A stretch of 64,000 bases of DNA, taken from Falciphora oryzae. Lineage: Eukaryota; Ascomycota; Sordariomycetes; Magnaporthales; Magnaporthaceae. Made by a program: the position numbers and the translations under genes. Shown here piece after piece: positions 47,207 to 58,600 of this stretch (within the stretch, counting starts at the first letter, position 1; each line of letters begins with the position of its first letter). The notes under the pieces are model-generated. The model searched no databases. It was given only the letters and a program-made list of their open reading frames with translations, and was not told where the DNA came from. The stretch is taken from the NCBI GenBank assembly GCA_000733355.1, contig JNVV01000001.1, positions 2,274,064 through 2,338,063 of the forward strand, given 5' to 3'.

Positions 47207-47650
47207 TTACTTGGGACCTGCGTTGCTCTCGGCCTTTGCGGCCAACTGGGCTTCTAGGTTGTCTAGTCGCCGTGACATCTCGTCCACTATAGACTGGTGT
47301 CAATAAGCGAAAAGGCGGGCGCGCCTGTTGGGGTCGCGAGGGCTTGGCGGGCTTACTCTTTGCAAAAATCTCACTCGACACGCCGGCGAACTTGTTGGAC
47401 AGGGTGTTCAGGAGGTCCTCCAGCTGCGCAGTGAGCTCGCCGCGCGCATCTTCAGACTCGGACCCTTGCTGCTCGAGAAGTCAGTTTGAATACGGGCTGC
47501 GTCTCCAAGTTGCGGTGACCGTATGGGTGCAGCGCTAGAGTGCTTGACCGGCCCGTTTTATTTCATCCTTATGGCCATTTCAGTCCGTCCCGTTCGCGTC
47601 CCACTTACAGTTGTCTGGCTGGAGTCGTTGTTATCGTTGTTTGATGCCAT
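47207..47650 (-). CDS. HSBP1-like coiled-coil protein (heat shock factor binding protein 1 family)
   Basis: Small protein of 77 residues in three exons on the minus strand: 47650-47609, 47468-47357 and 47286-47207. It is too short and split to show as an ORF. After a polar N-terminus (MASNNDNNDSSQTT), the helical core reads LTAQLEDLLNTLSNKFAGV, then SSEIFAKMDEMSRRLDNLE, a heptad pattern typical of HSBP1, which forms trimeric coiled coils and in animals restrains HSF1. Fungal homologues are known as conserved small proteins; a role in heat-shock control here is inference. Junctions (GTAAGT and GTAAGC donors, GCAG and ATAG acceptors) all keep frame. It is divergent from the Dsc1-type gene. Confidence 0.9.
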
Positions 47651-48446
47651 CTTTTCTTCACTTTTGTTTTTCTGTGCTGGGCAGCGGTCTCTTTTCTTTT
47701 TTGGGGGCGGCTGCGTGCCACGGGTATGCGCAGAGACGTTCCCTGTGGTGATCGGGGTTGCAGGGAGGTGCGAGGATGGGATTCACACGTGGGAATGTCT
47801 GGTGCCTCGTGGCTGGTGTCACTTGAATTGTCGGGAAATTGACGAGACTGAAAGTTCAATGCAGCCTGGCCGGAGCGTTCGCCGCTGACAGCAGATGCAA
47901 ATGTCGGAGGGCTGCGACGCCACCCCACCCGAGCGGCTCTCGTTGCATGTGGTTTGCTAGGCCCAGACAGGGGTGGTTGCAGCAGGTGTGGGTGCCTCTG
48001 GCCTCGTTGGGGTGCCATCCAGAAAAGCCACACCCAATGTCGTTCATGGGGCATCCCGACTTTCAACTCAATCCTAGCCAAGCCGCGCAGCCCCTCACGC
48101 GATCCCTTTGGCGTCACCCACAGCGGCGCCTGACAGGTCGGTGCCTTGCTCAGGAACCGCTTGCGTGGCTCATTTTCAGTCTCCCAACCCTGCCGACCGA
48201 AAATGTTCCTATGAAATCCTAAGGCACAGACACACGGCACACATCAGACTGGACTGGACCCTGGCCCCTTTCTTGCCGCCAACCGAGCGCATCTCCCAAG
48301 CTTGCGCGAACAAAGACCGACCACCGTCTTTCCGCAGTCCATAGCCCCTCCTACCATGGGCCATCGATAAACCACCAGCCTTTCTTCACTGCTGTGTATT
48401 CGGAGCCGAGCTTCCCGGCTCTCGGGTCGCCGGAGCTGTGGGCGGG
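47651..48446. promoter_or_regulatory. Divergent region, HSBP1-like / DSC1
   Basis: 796 bp between start codons. It carries the Dsc1-type leader with a short upstream ORF (listed next). No named binding site was recognised. Confidence 0.45.
48356..48370 (+). promoter_or_regulatory. Short upstream ORF in the DSC1 leader
   Basis: ATG in strong context (ACCATGG) opens a four-codon frame (Met-Gly-His-Arg) and stops 76 bases before the DSC1 start. There is no other ATG between them, so ribosomes that start here must reinitiate. This holds only if transcription starts upstream of 48356. Confidence 0.5.
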
Positions 48447-51056
48447 ATGCCTCCACCCCAGGACCATGCCCGCGTCGTCCTGCTGATCGTCCTGCTCCTC
48501 TGGCTGACCTCGGCCCCCGACGCCGGCCCCGGCCTGATCGCCGCCCCCGCCATCCTCGCCGCCCGACTCGAGCGCCAGCGCGCCGCCCACGGAGTCCTCA
48601 ACAGCACCAAGTGGGGTGACTTTGCCCCGACCCCGGCCGACGGCGGCGCCAAAAAGTACGTGAACATCACCGGCTTCCGCGAGGAGGACGGCTACGCATG
48701 GGCGGACCTGGGCCGCTTCAAGAACAGATGTCTCGAGTGGAGCCGCAGCGCGTTCCCTCCGGCCGCCGGCAGCGGCGCGAGCGACGGTAGCTGGGACCTG
48801 GGGCGGGCGCGGCCGACGTGGCGCAATGCGACGGGCATAGTGCATGGGGAATGGGTGCGGCGCGAGGGGTCCGAGAAGCGGAAGAGCCGCGAGTACAACC
48901 TGACCCAGATCGCGCCTACCATCCTCTGGACGGGGCACGACTTTGGTAGGAACATCACGGGCGCCGAGGGCAAGATGCTATTGAGGGTGGAGGACAAGCA
49001 CGGATCCGTGCGACTAGAGGACGATGACGCGGGGCCCGGCGGGGGCCACACCCGTACGGGCGGCCTGGTCAGGGAGGTTTCGGCGCTGGCCAGCATCGAG
49101 GACGTCTTGGGCACGGGGAGCACCTTCGATGTGCGGCTCCACGGCGTCCACTGGCCGGGGCAGGGGGCCATGCTGCTCACGACGACAAGCGACAAGTTCG
49201 GCGGCATTTTCGGCCTGCCACACCTCACCCCGGGCCCCAACTTCTTCCGCTCCAGTCAGAAGCTGCTCAACGAGACGACGGGCGAGGTTCTGCTGCGCAA
49301 GGAGAAGGCCCGGTTCGGCGACCTGAGCAACCCCTGGAGCTCATATCCGAACATGCCGCACGAGACGTGGAATCCGTCGCCCCACTGCGAGCTGGTCATG
49401 TACGTCCAGGTGCACCCCCTCGAGACGGACCCGCTTGCTGCCATGGTGGGCTTGATCGAGGACGAGCTGAGGTTCCCGACGGGAGCGCCGGTGCCCGCGA
49501 CGCCGGATCTCAAGATGTCGACTGTCATCTACTCGCCCGACTGCGCCTTCTTCCTCGAGTCCAAGGGCCCGCCCGACTTTGCACCCGCCGACGGGAGGCA
49601 CCTCGTGGGAATGAAGGACGAGGTCTACGCGCACTCGGCAAAGCTGTGGCTCGTCACGTTCGCAGCCGTCATGTTCACTCAGGTCCATCTACTCAAGACA
49701 CAAATGCGGGAGTCGTCGACACCGTCAACGCTGGGGCGCGTGAGCTTCTGGACCGCCGGCATCATGGTGCTTGCCGACGGCATCGTCTTCGGGGCCGCCT
49801 CATTCTGGAGCCTGTCGGCGTCCGCGACGCTTCTGCCGTCTCTCCTGCTGACTTTTGCAGGGTTCATCAGCATGACCATCGGCGGTAGCTTCTTGTACGA
49901 GGTCTACAAGGTGCAGGAGCCAGAACGGAGAAACCGCCAGAGGGAGCAAACAGCTACCAACGGTGCTCCTACGGCCCGGGAGGCAGCGGCCCGGGAGGCA
50001 GCGGCCCGGGCCGCGACGGCTCGAGCGGCGGCGGCGGCGGCGGCGGCAGCCCCTGCACCGGTAGTTGAAACGCCTGTTCCACGGCCGCAGACGCCGCCGA
50101 TAATCATACCGTCGGACCAGGATATCGATGCTGAAATATTTGAGATGGAGAACGCTGCGCCAACTGCCAGCCTCCTCCCCACTACAAACCCGAATGCAAA
50201 CACTACAGGAGGCACCAACACAACGGCTACCCAGCAGCAGCAGCAGCAGCAGCAGCCCACCCCATTTTCCGCTATTCTGGGGCGGTTCGTGCTGTTTGGT
50301 CTGATGCTACTATTTATGTCGCTTGCAGCGACCTCATGGTGGGCGTGGGCACGGTCTGCCTATGCCAACATGCTATCGTTCGCGTACCTCTCGCTATGGG
50401 TGCCGCAGATAGCACGCAATGTGGCGCGCAACTCTCGTCGGGCCTTTGCCTGGCGCTTCACCATTGGGCAGTCGGTTCTACGGCTGCTACCGGTAGCTTA
50501 CTTCTACCTACGCGAGCGCAACATCGCGTTTGCGCGACCCGACTGGAACGCGTTTCTGATACTCGCCGGCTGGCTGTGGTGCCAGGTTTGGGTGCTCGGG
50601 TTCCAGGACGTGCTGGGTCCGCGCTTCGGCGTGCCCAAGGGCTGGGCGCCCGAGGCGTGGGACTACCATCCAATCCTACGCGAGGACAACCTCGAGGCTG
50701 GCGGCCTGCCCATGGGTCTCATGGGCGGCGGCGGCGGCTCGTCGTCGGAGCCGGGCAGCCCTGTGGCCGGGCGTAGGCGCTCGTCAGTTGGGGGAGGAGA
50801 CAAGGACAAGGACGGCAGCGGCAAGCACACGCGCATGCGGGGCGTCGACTGCGCCATCTGCCGCGAGGTGCTCGAGGTTCCCGTCATCCGGGCGGGGCAC
50901 TCGGACCCGGCGGCGGGCGGGGTTGCAGGCGTGCTCGCGCGCAGGCAGTACATGGTCACGCCCTGCCGGCACATCTTCCACAGCGAGTGCCTCGAGGGCT
51001 GGCTGCGCTTCAGGCTGCAGTGCCCCATCTGCCGAGAGGACCTGCCGCCACTATGA
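48447..51056 (+). CDS. Dsc1/Tul1-type transmembrane RING E3 ubiquitin ligase
   Basis: Catalytic subunit of the Golgi/ER DSC ligase complex, which in fungi supports SREBP cleavage and membrane-protein degradation. Single exon, 869 residues, the usual family size. An N-terminal signal segment (VVLLIVLLLWLTSA) leads a luminal domain of about 400 residues with motifs such as NITGF and the block ending DLSNPWSSYPNMPHETWNPSP. Seven hydrophobic segments follow, beginning LWLVTFAAVMFTQ and ending AFLILAGWLWCQVWVLGF. Between the third and fourth lies a long cytosolic loop with Ala/Arg repeats (AAREAAAR) and a Gln run. The C-terminus is a RING-H2 finger: CAIC, then TPCRHIFHSECLEGW, then CPIC. The start is the first ATG after the GTG at 48438 and opens the signal segment. 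The call is firm; complex partners are not in this window. Confidence 0.95.
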   Translation: MPPPQDHARVVLLIVLLLWLTSAPDAGPGLIAAPAILAARLERQRAAHGVLNSTKWGDFAPTPADGGAKKYVNITGFREEDGYAWADLGRFKNRCLEWSRSAFPPAAGSGASDGSWDLGRARPTWRNATGIVHGEWVRREGSEKRKSREYNLTQIAPTILWTGHDFGRNITGAEGKMLLRVEDKHGSVRLEDDDAGPGGGHTRTGGLVREVSALASIEDVLGTGSTFDVRLHGVHWPGQGAMLLTTTSDKFGGIFGLPHLTPGPNFFRSSQKLLNETTGEVLLRKEKARFGDLSNPWSSYPNMPHETWNPSPHCELVMYVQVHPLETDPLAAMVGLIEDELRFPTGAPVPATPDLKMSTVIYSPDCAFFLESKGPPDFAPADGRHLVGMKDEVYAHSAKLWLVTFAAVMFTQVHLLKTQMRESSTPSTLGRVSFWTAGIMVLADGIVFGAASFWSLSASATLLPSLLLTFAGFISMTIGGSFLYEVYKVQEPERRNRQREQTATNGAPTAREAAAREAAARAATARAAAAAAAAAPAPVVETPVPRPQTPPIIIPSDQDIDAEIFEMENAAPTASLLPTTNPNANTTGGTNTTATQQQQQQQQPTPFSAILGRFVLFGLMLLFMSLAATSWWAWARSAYANMLSFAYLSLWVPQIARNVARNSRRAFAWRFTIGQSVLRLLPVAYFYLRERNIAFARPDWNAFLILAGWLWCQVWVLGFQDVLGPRFGVPKGWAPEAWDYHPILREDNLEAGGLPMGLMGGGGGSSSEPGSPVAGRRRSSVGGGDKDKDGSGKHTRMRGVDCAICREVLEVPVIRAGHSDPAAGGVAGVLARRQYMVTPCRHIFHSECLEGWLRFRLQCPICREDLPPL

Positions 51057-52349
51057 TAGAGGAATCACCGCTTTTTATGCGCTTCTTTTCTTCTCGGTTT
51101 ATTTGGATACAAAAACTTGCATATCTCGGGCCCCTTCCATACCCGGCACGGTTGATACCTGAAGATGTTTAGCGAAGATGTTTAGCGAATACATTATTCC
51201 AACGGTTCCTGATGGGTTTTCCCCGTGGTTTACAACCCCTTTGCGCCGCTTCTCAGCCTACTCTCACCCGGGCCGTCATCCCAGCCACCCCACTTTCCCC
51301 CCGCCATGCCGCCAACATCCCGCCGGCTAAGGCTGCGTGCCGCCATCGATCACACCCACTAAATCAACGCACCCTATGATGGAATACGTCGTTAATTTCG
51401 GCGCCAGTTGCGCTAGGACCAGGATCGCTGCCGGTTTCTCCCACGGGCCCGCACGTGGACTATAAAGCGCGCATGCCGAGCCGTGCTGGAGATACGGGCC
51501 CGTGAGACGGAGGTCCTAGAGGCACACAAGCACGCAGTGTGCCTATGCACCTAGGTAGCCCCTGCCGCGGCTTACATTCGAGAGTGGACACATTTCCTGT
51601 CAGCTCCATCCACTCAGCAACCAACATCAACATGCATCGAACCAAATCTCATGGGCGAGACGATGCTGCAGGAGTAAGAGAGTCATGCAGCCTTCTCCAC
51701 AATGACGACACTGGAGGGGCATCACACGCCGGGAAAGGCCGACTGGGTTGGGTCCTCTGTGCCTCCTCGAGCTAAGTAAGCTGTCCCGCGCGACTCTATG
51801 TGGCCTCGCCCGTTTCCATGGAACCTGATGGGCTTCCTTGAGGGAAAATAAATACAAGAAAGCGCGGCACTCGCCAAGTCCCCCTGTCAGAGTTCAGGAA
51901 ACTCCCACTCCTACCACCATTTCGCCCAATTGGCCTCCGGTTGCCGTCCGCTGTCCTTCGTCCTTTCCCTCCCCGCGCCTCGCTCATTTACCGCCCGCTT
52001 ACCTTTGCCTCCTGCCACAAGAGCCTTCCTCTCGGTAGGGCCAATTGCTCCCGTAGCTGGGCTTTCACATGCTGTCAGTCACCTTCAGGTTCGTTCCTCC
52101 CCTCAATTGAGTCCTGGATCCGCTCGGAAGGGCTTTTTAAGACCTATCGTCTTGTTTCGTGCATCGGTTCACACTGTTGTTGCCCTCATGCCAACACACG
52201 TCCTCCGCAATCTATCCTTTCCCCCTATCTGATCTCTCTTTGGATATTGCAACAACCCAGCGAGACTCTGTCTCGTAGCAGATATACCGTGCTTCCGCCG
52301 GACCATTGAGCTAACAAACGATAACTCTGAGCAGCCAATCTTGCCCAAC
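51057..52349. other. 1.3-kb interval upstream of the HAD gene
   Basis: No coding sequence seen. It includes the DSC1 3' flank and the promoter and leader of the HAD phosphatase gene. Confidence 0.55.
51461..51467 (+). promoter_or_regulatory. Possible TATA box
   Basis: TATAAAG in a GC-rich setting, 889 bases before the HAD start codon. If used, the leader would be long or spliced. Only positional evidence. Confidence 0.3.
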
Positions 52350-53093
52350 ATGTCTGCCCCAACCATCAAGGCTCTTTTGTTTGACTGCGACAATACGCTT
52401 GTCCTGTCCGAGGAGCTTGCGTTCGAGGGCTGCGCCGACCTGATCAACGAGATCTGCAAGACCAAGGGGCTGAACATCCCGCCCTTCTCGGGCGAGACCT
52501 TGATCAAGGAGTTTGTCGGCCAGAACTTCCGCGGCATGATGGGCACGCTGCAGAAGCAGCACGGCCTGCAGCTGACCCCAGAGGAGCTGGAGATGTACGT
52601 CAAGCGCGAGGAGGACGTCGTCATCGCCAAGCTCAAGTCGTCCCTGCGCCCCTGCGCCGGCGTCGAGCCCGAGCTCAAGCGCCTGGCCGACAAGGGCTGC
52701 TACACAATGGCGGTCGTATCGTCGAGTGCCCTGCGCCGCGTGCAGGCCAGCGTCGACAAGGTTGGCTTCTCGCACTACTTCGGCGACCGGATCTACAGCG
52801 CCGCCACCAGCATCGACCCGCCGACGAGCAAGCCCGACCCGGCCATCTACCTGCACGCCATGAAGCAGCTGGGCTTCAAGCCCGAGGAGTGTGTCGCCAT
52901 CGAGGACTCGCGGAGCGGCACCTCGAGCGGCACCCGCGCCGGCATCAAGGTCATCGGCTACGTCGGCCCCTACGCCGACGACCTCCGCCCGCAGATGGAG
53001 AAGACGCTGCTCAAGGCGGGCGCCGTCGTCGTCATGCGCGGCTGGAGCGAGTTCCCCGCCTGCCTAGACAAGATCGCTTCAGGCGCCATCTAG
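52350..53093 (+). CDS. HAD-superfamily phosphatase (CbbY/Gph-like)
   Basis: Single exon of 247 residues. Motif I FDCDNTL has both catalytic aspartates (about D12 and D14), and the four-helix cap lies in residues 20-95. Motif II is VVSSSALRR, motif III is the Lys in TSKPDPAIY, and motif IV is AIEDSRSG. This is the complete set for a subclass I HAD phosphatase acting on a phosphorylated small molecule (phosphoglycolate- or beta-phosphoglucomutase-like). The substrate cannot be read from sequence. The frame starts nine bases earlier with TTG; the ATG at 52350 gives the normal distance to motif I. It is convergent with RIT1. Confidence 0.93.
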   Translation: MSAPTIKALLFDCDNTLVLSEELAFEGCADLINEICKTKGLNIPPFSGETLIKEFVGQNFRGMMGTLQKQHGLQLTPEELEMYVKREEDVVIAKLKSSLRPCAGVEPELKRLADKGCYTMAVVSSSALRRVQASVDKVGFSHYFGDRIYSAATSIDPPTSKPDPAIYLHAMKQLGFKPEECVAIEDSRSGTSSGTRAGIKVIGYVGPYADDLRPQMEKTLLKAGAVVVMRGWSEFPACLDKIASGAI

Positions 53094-53801
53094 GATGAAT
53101 GGCGCGGAATCCTCCGACGTTATATAGCCCAGGCGGCCAAGACAAAGAGGTACCTAGATCTCTTCCGACCACCTCCACTGCTGCTGTCGCTGACACACTG
53201 TCGGCGACGCTGCAGTGGTTCATACTCAAGCGGCGAAGGTCGAACCGGAAGCGGCCGACCTGCGGTGGCGAGCGGTGAGCCTGTGCTCAGACAGATATGC
53301 GGCAGTGCAAGGCGACGGAACTTTTCCAACATCACAAAGATCATCGCCGAAAAGGCATCACGGGAATAGATGGCCAGCAGAAACATGAGTGATTGTGTAC
53401 CTGGCTTTTTTTTTTTTTTTTGGCACACAGCTACCAGCGCTCTGAGGTTTTGGTGTTGACTTTTTCGATACCAAAGATAGTTCAGTTGGGATAGCCCCTC
53501 GCTTGATTATTTGTCTTATTTTTATCCCTCTGGTTGTTTCATGCCGAGAGCGCGGCTGTTGTCTTCTACAGGTAGATCTTCACCAAGACGCTATGCATAG
53601 AGCATTGATAGAAGCCCTGTCAAGAGAGGGAGCTCAGTCGCAGAGGTATTAAATCCGAATGTTGCAGCCGTGTTGAATGTTCCCATATATCTAGAGCTGT
53701 AGAACATCGCTGGATCGGTTTTGATGCGAAAAAAAAGGGACGCCCGGACGACAAGTCCGTCTCTTTACTACTTGGAGCAGGCCTTTTTGCTCTGATAGTC
53801 T
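53094..53801. other. Interval between convergent HAD and RIT1 genes
   Basis: 708 bp of 3' flanks, with a T16 tract near 53406-53421. No gene seen. Confidence 0.6.
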
Positions 53802-55611
53802 TCATTCCCTCCAGTCCATCAGAAAACTGTTAACACTCTGTAGCGTAGCGCGACTAGGGTTAGCCTCGGGCATAGCGGTGACGATTCGCCCGAGCTTCGT
53901 CCTGATGAAGTCCTTGGTCGGGCTGGGGCGACAGGTGGCCCCGGCGGGCAAGACGTTTCCTCGGTCGTCGAAGCAATGGCATGCCAGGGCCAGGGCCACC
54001 CCGACCGAGAGGTCGCGGCCGGACTCGCACGCCACAAGCACCTTGGCTAGGATGCCCTCTTGTGCTGCCCCTTCTGTCGCCGCCGTCGCTGCTGCTGCTG
54101 CCTTCTGGACGAAGGTGCAGATGCTCGGCAGCGCCTGTCGCAGGCTGCGGCTCGCGATCTTGCCCTTCCCCAAGCCGACCTCGATGGCCGTCGGCGACTT
54201 CGTCCACGTCTCGGGCTTGGTGACGCGCGGGAGGAGAGAGATGGTGAGCAGCGTCGGCGGCGGCGCGATGCAGTCTTCTCCCGGCGGCGACGGCTCAGGG
54301 AGGGCAGCAGCAGCAGCAGCAAGCAAGGGAAGGGTAGAGACGGACAGGAAGGCGGTCAGGTGCCTGACGATGCCGGCGTCCACGCGCGCCTCGGCGACGA
54401 GCTCGCGGATCAGGCGCGGCAAGTCGGCCTCCGGGGTGGCGAGGAGGCGGGCGGCGTTGGCCCAGAAGACGGGCGGGGTTAGGCCGTGGGCCCAGTTCTC
54501 GGTGTCGTCGCCGGCGCCCTGGATGTAGCCCGACTCGCTCATCTCGGTGCCGGCGATGCGGCGCGAGCTGGTGCAGCAGATTACGGGGTGGAAGGCCCCG
54601 AAGATCTCGACTGGTGGGCAGCTGCTGTTGGTGTGGTTTGCGTCGCCGTTGTTCTGCTGCTGCTGCTGCTCGTCGGCGGGGAGCAAGGACGAGAATGGGA
54701 ATGAGGCTGGGTCGCTGCCGTCGTCGGGCCGGTTGAGCCACATGGGCCGCAGGGGCTTCTTCAGCTGGGCGCGGAGGGCCGGGAGGTCCAGGCCGAGGCG
54801 CTCGAGCGACGCGACGAACTCGGGCACCCGGGCCAGCATCTGGCTGCGCTCCGAGTCGGAGACGGCGTTGGGCGGCACGTAGAGGCCGCGCTGGCTCTCC
54901 GGGAGGTCCGGGAAGAGGGCGCGGTTCAAGACGCAGCACCAGATGGGGACCGTCTTGCTGAGAGCATCCGGGATGCCTGTGAGAACGGCCGAGGGGATTT
55001 GGGGAAAGAGACGATGACCAGGGTCAATAATGTCCAAGCTTTGTCTAGGGGTTGATATATAGGTAGGTAGGTGTACGGCAGGATGAATGCGCGGCCGCAA
55101 CATGATGATAAAGAGACAAGCTGTTTTGCCTTACGTTTTCCTCTGCGGGTTGAGTCCACGATGATGCATCTACACGCGAATCAAGCAAGACAGACATGGT
55201 GATAGGCCGGGCTCCAGTCAGTCAGTCAGCCGAGGCGAGAGGCTGGATGATGACGATTCCACAGCGGGGCGCTCCTCACCCATCACTCCGGCCGATCAGC
55301 GGCAGCAGGTGCAGGTTCAGACGGCGGGTGCTGAAGCTCCACTGGCCGGCGTGGCCGTCGGTGCTCTTGAAGTAGGCCGAGGCGGCCTTGAGGCGCGGCT
55401 CGACATACCAGCTGCCGCAGCGCTCGTTGGCAACGAGGGGGCGGCCGCCCTGGGCGGCGGCGGCGACGAAGCGGGCGTCGTCGACGACGGAGCGCAGGCG
55501 GTTCTCGACGCTGAGGTTGGCGCGCTTGAGGTCGCCCAGGATGCGCGAGAAGTTGTGGTTCGCCTGTTCCGAGAAGACGAGGTCCGAGACGGACAGATGT
55601 TGGGCCGCCAT
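53802..55611 (-). CDS. RIT1: Initiator tRNA 2'-O-ribosylphosphate transferase
   Basis: Adds a phosphoribosyl group to A64 of initiator tRNA-Met so that it is kept out of elongation. Exons on the minus strand are 55611-55280, 55169-55135 and 54976-53802, encoding 513 residues, the same length as I recall for yeast Rit1. Recognised blocks: DARFVAAAAQGGRPLVANERCGSW, AYFKSTDGHAGQWSFSTRRLN, the junction-spanning SDGCIIVDSTRRGKRIPDALS, KTVPIWCCVLNRALFP, and the phosphatase-like C-terminal domain with VACESGRDLSVGVALALACH. The 35-base middle exon is fixed by that motif. The start at 55611 is the first ATG of the conserved N-terminus; a TTG lies seven codons upstream. Low-complexity insertions (EQQQQQ, poly-Ala) lie in the middle. 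Confidence 0.95.
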
Positions 55612-58600
55612 CAAATGATGCGCCCCGTGCAATCAATCAATTCAAGTGGGATTTGTTTGAACGCGGGTAGTTGCTGCTGCTGCTGCTATTTTTTTCGTTA
55701 CACAAAAGCCGCTTGCCGTCTTGGAGGTATTTCCAATCCTGGAATTGCCCCTCTGAAGCTTGAGCTTGGTGCCCCTACCCCACCCGCGGAGGTGCCAAAT
55801 GGTCCGTTTGCCCGCCGGACTCCTAATTCTCAAGAAGATAAACAGCCTCGCCCTTCGTCTGCACTCAACAGCGATACGTGCGCAGCCCCGAGAGATCCGG
55901 CCCCGAGACTGGAATATCACTGCCAAACCAGGCTCAAGGTTCAGCCGAGCACTAGCCTGTCCTGTGATGCACCATGACCGGCAACCCGGTCGGACAGCCG
56001 GCCGGTTCCAGTGCTTCCCCCGTCCTCGGTCGGACAAACCGGCGGATGGTGTGCAGGCCCTCTATATCATCTCGCCCGAAAACACTCAATGTGTCTGACT
56101 CCATCCCTAGGCTAGGGAGAGCGAGACGAGACGCCGTCAGCAAAGGGGAAGCAGACCATGCCATGCATGTGAGATTGCGGGAGAGCACCAGCATCGCCCG
56201 GGACGGAGCAGGGCAAACAGCAGCAAAATCCCTTTCGGGCCTACTCCAGCCTGGGCAACACACCATAGCTCAGACCCAAGGCCGAGGGTGACACGGCACC
56301 ATGGAAGATGCATGCCTACCGATCTGATACCAATGCAGATAAGTTAAGCTTGGTATCTATACCGTTCGGTTGCCCGGGGACGCGGAGTTTGTGGTGCTCT
56401 TTTAGGCCGTCGAGTGTACACGGCGCAGGTGCCGAAACACCTTCCGCTTGTCCGGACACTTCCCTCGACTGGCGTGTTCGATTTTGCCTTTTTACTTCTT
56501 CCTCGGATACGCCTACCTACTCTGCTCCTAGGCTATACTGCCTCCCAACTAGACCACGCACTCGGACGCATGTCATCTCACCTTGGTTCAAACGCCGCGA
56601 TGGAAAGTAAATGCAACCGTTCCGGGCGTCAGGCCATTTAGGGACGGGAGTTGGAGTGGAACCCAAGGAGTAAGTGGAAAAGCCGGCCCACCACAAACAA
56701 CGGCGGCCCCGGGCTCCTGGTGTGGTACAGCCGCGCCCAGATGCCGAGGTTCCATCGATATCACCTGGGACCTTGATGTGGGAGAGCCGGCGCTTAACGG
56801 CTTGCCAGTCATCGCTGCGAGGCCGCTGACCTCCCCCACAACCCCGGGCAGCCAAGACTCGGCCGACGAAGTTGCCAGACTTGGAGACCGGAGTCGGCCT
56901 CGGAGCAATAGTTGTTTTGATGCGGGGCCAATGCGAGTGTGCGAAGAAGAAGATTCCATGAAGCTGCAGGAATCGTCGTGAGCCGCGGCAATCTGCAACA
57001 GATCGTGGCGCAGCCCTCCCGTGGGCCGCTCTCCCTTCCATAGGCCTCTTGGCCCCTAGCTCCGGAGGCAGCCAATCGTCCACACAACACGGCTGCCTGC
57101 CCAGTTGCCCTCCACCGCAAAACGGCTCGCAGGCAAAAACCGAACCAGTCAGCGTCCAGGTGCCTCTGATGCCTAGCCTGCCACCCTGATGAGTGCATCG
57201 CTGGCTGTCGGGCGGGCGGGCTGCCAAATCGAGACATGATTTTTGAAGGCTCGTCAGAAGCGAGCGAGTGAATGTTTGGCGCCGCCATCTGCAAGCCACT
57301 TCAGGCAACAGAAATGTCATCCTTTCTTTTTCAAGTTTTGTTTAGTCCCTCTCGTTTCGATTCTCCTCCTCCCGTTTCTTCATCCCCGTTTGGGATGCAT
57401 TCGACAAATGACAGAGGCTCGCCAATCGAGTGGGAGGGCCGATATTCTGACCTGATGCGGGGGGGTGGTGGACGGGAGGCTGCAGGCGGTATTACCGACC
57501 ATCCCATCGGACGCTGCTGATTGGCCGGGCGTGCGAGCCCATGGAGATATGCTCATGTCGGTTGCACTTGGTGCTTGGATACCCAGCAGCCTGGGCTGGG
57601 CCGACAGCTGGCAGCCAAGCCATCCTGAGGGCGGGAAGCGCATGTGTCGTCTCTCCGTGTGTTCTCTCCTCCGTTCCATCCTTTCCCCATCCGCTTGGCA
57701 TTTCGTCCGCTTGCACATCATCGCGACCAGCACGAATCGGAGCCAGGATCTGTCCGGCACAAGCCGCTGGGCTCGCCGGGACGCAGCGCAAGCCCCCCTG
57801 GGTCTCTCGAGTTTGCTTGTTTCTGATTGGGCGCCATCGGCCTGCTTGCGAAAGGCCGCCCGCCGTCTGGCCATTCCCCATTCCAGCTCGGGCATTGACC
57901 CTGCGTCAAGGGAGACGCACCTTGCTTGGGCCGCCGACCAATGCAAACGCGGCCTGGGAGAGTGGGGACTGCTTCGCGTCATAGGGCTGAAGTGGAGGGG
58001 GTGAGGAGAGAGCTCGCGCTTCTGGAAGGAATCCTTTGCGCTGATGAAGCGACGCACGCACACACGATCCGTGCCTTGCCGGCCATGGAATCCGCCCCGA
58101 GAAGCCTGCAGAACGCCGCATCAACGCGTCGACGAGTGGAAATGAGGTGGGTCGCCAGTTGGTGATGGCCCCCATTCACCACCTAGCTCTCCCCTGAGAA
58201 TTGGCGAGACACAGTCTGATGGTTCCATCGGCACAGAAGCGAAGGAAGCAGGGCAGACACGGGCGGGGTCCGTTTCCAACGTGGTGCGCAAGACGTCGGG
58301 CAGACCGCGCAAAGGATAAAGGAATCACATGGGCAGGGTCTGCCGTGAAACTGCGAGCACGCTTTGGGGAAGTGGAGGGTGGGGAAAACAGAAAAAAGGT
58401 GGGAAGAGATGAGCAAAAAAATCCAGGGAACCAAACAACGGCCAGTCGAGGGTCGCACTGGCCGACAGACAGTCACGGCGTCTGGACCTTAGCTTCGGCA
58501 GTCGAAAGAGACAATCAAGGTACCCGCTGGGCCCTGACGAGCAGTCGTGTCGTCAGTGTACCTGGTTGGATGCGCACGGATCCACGCGTCCATCACCTTT

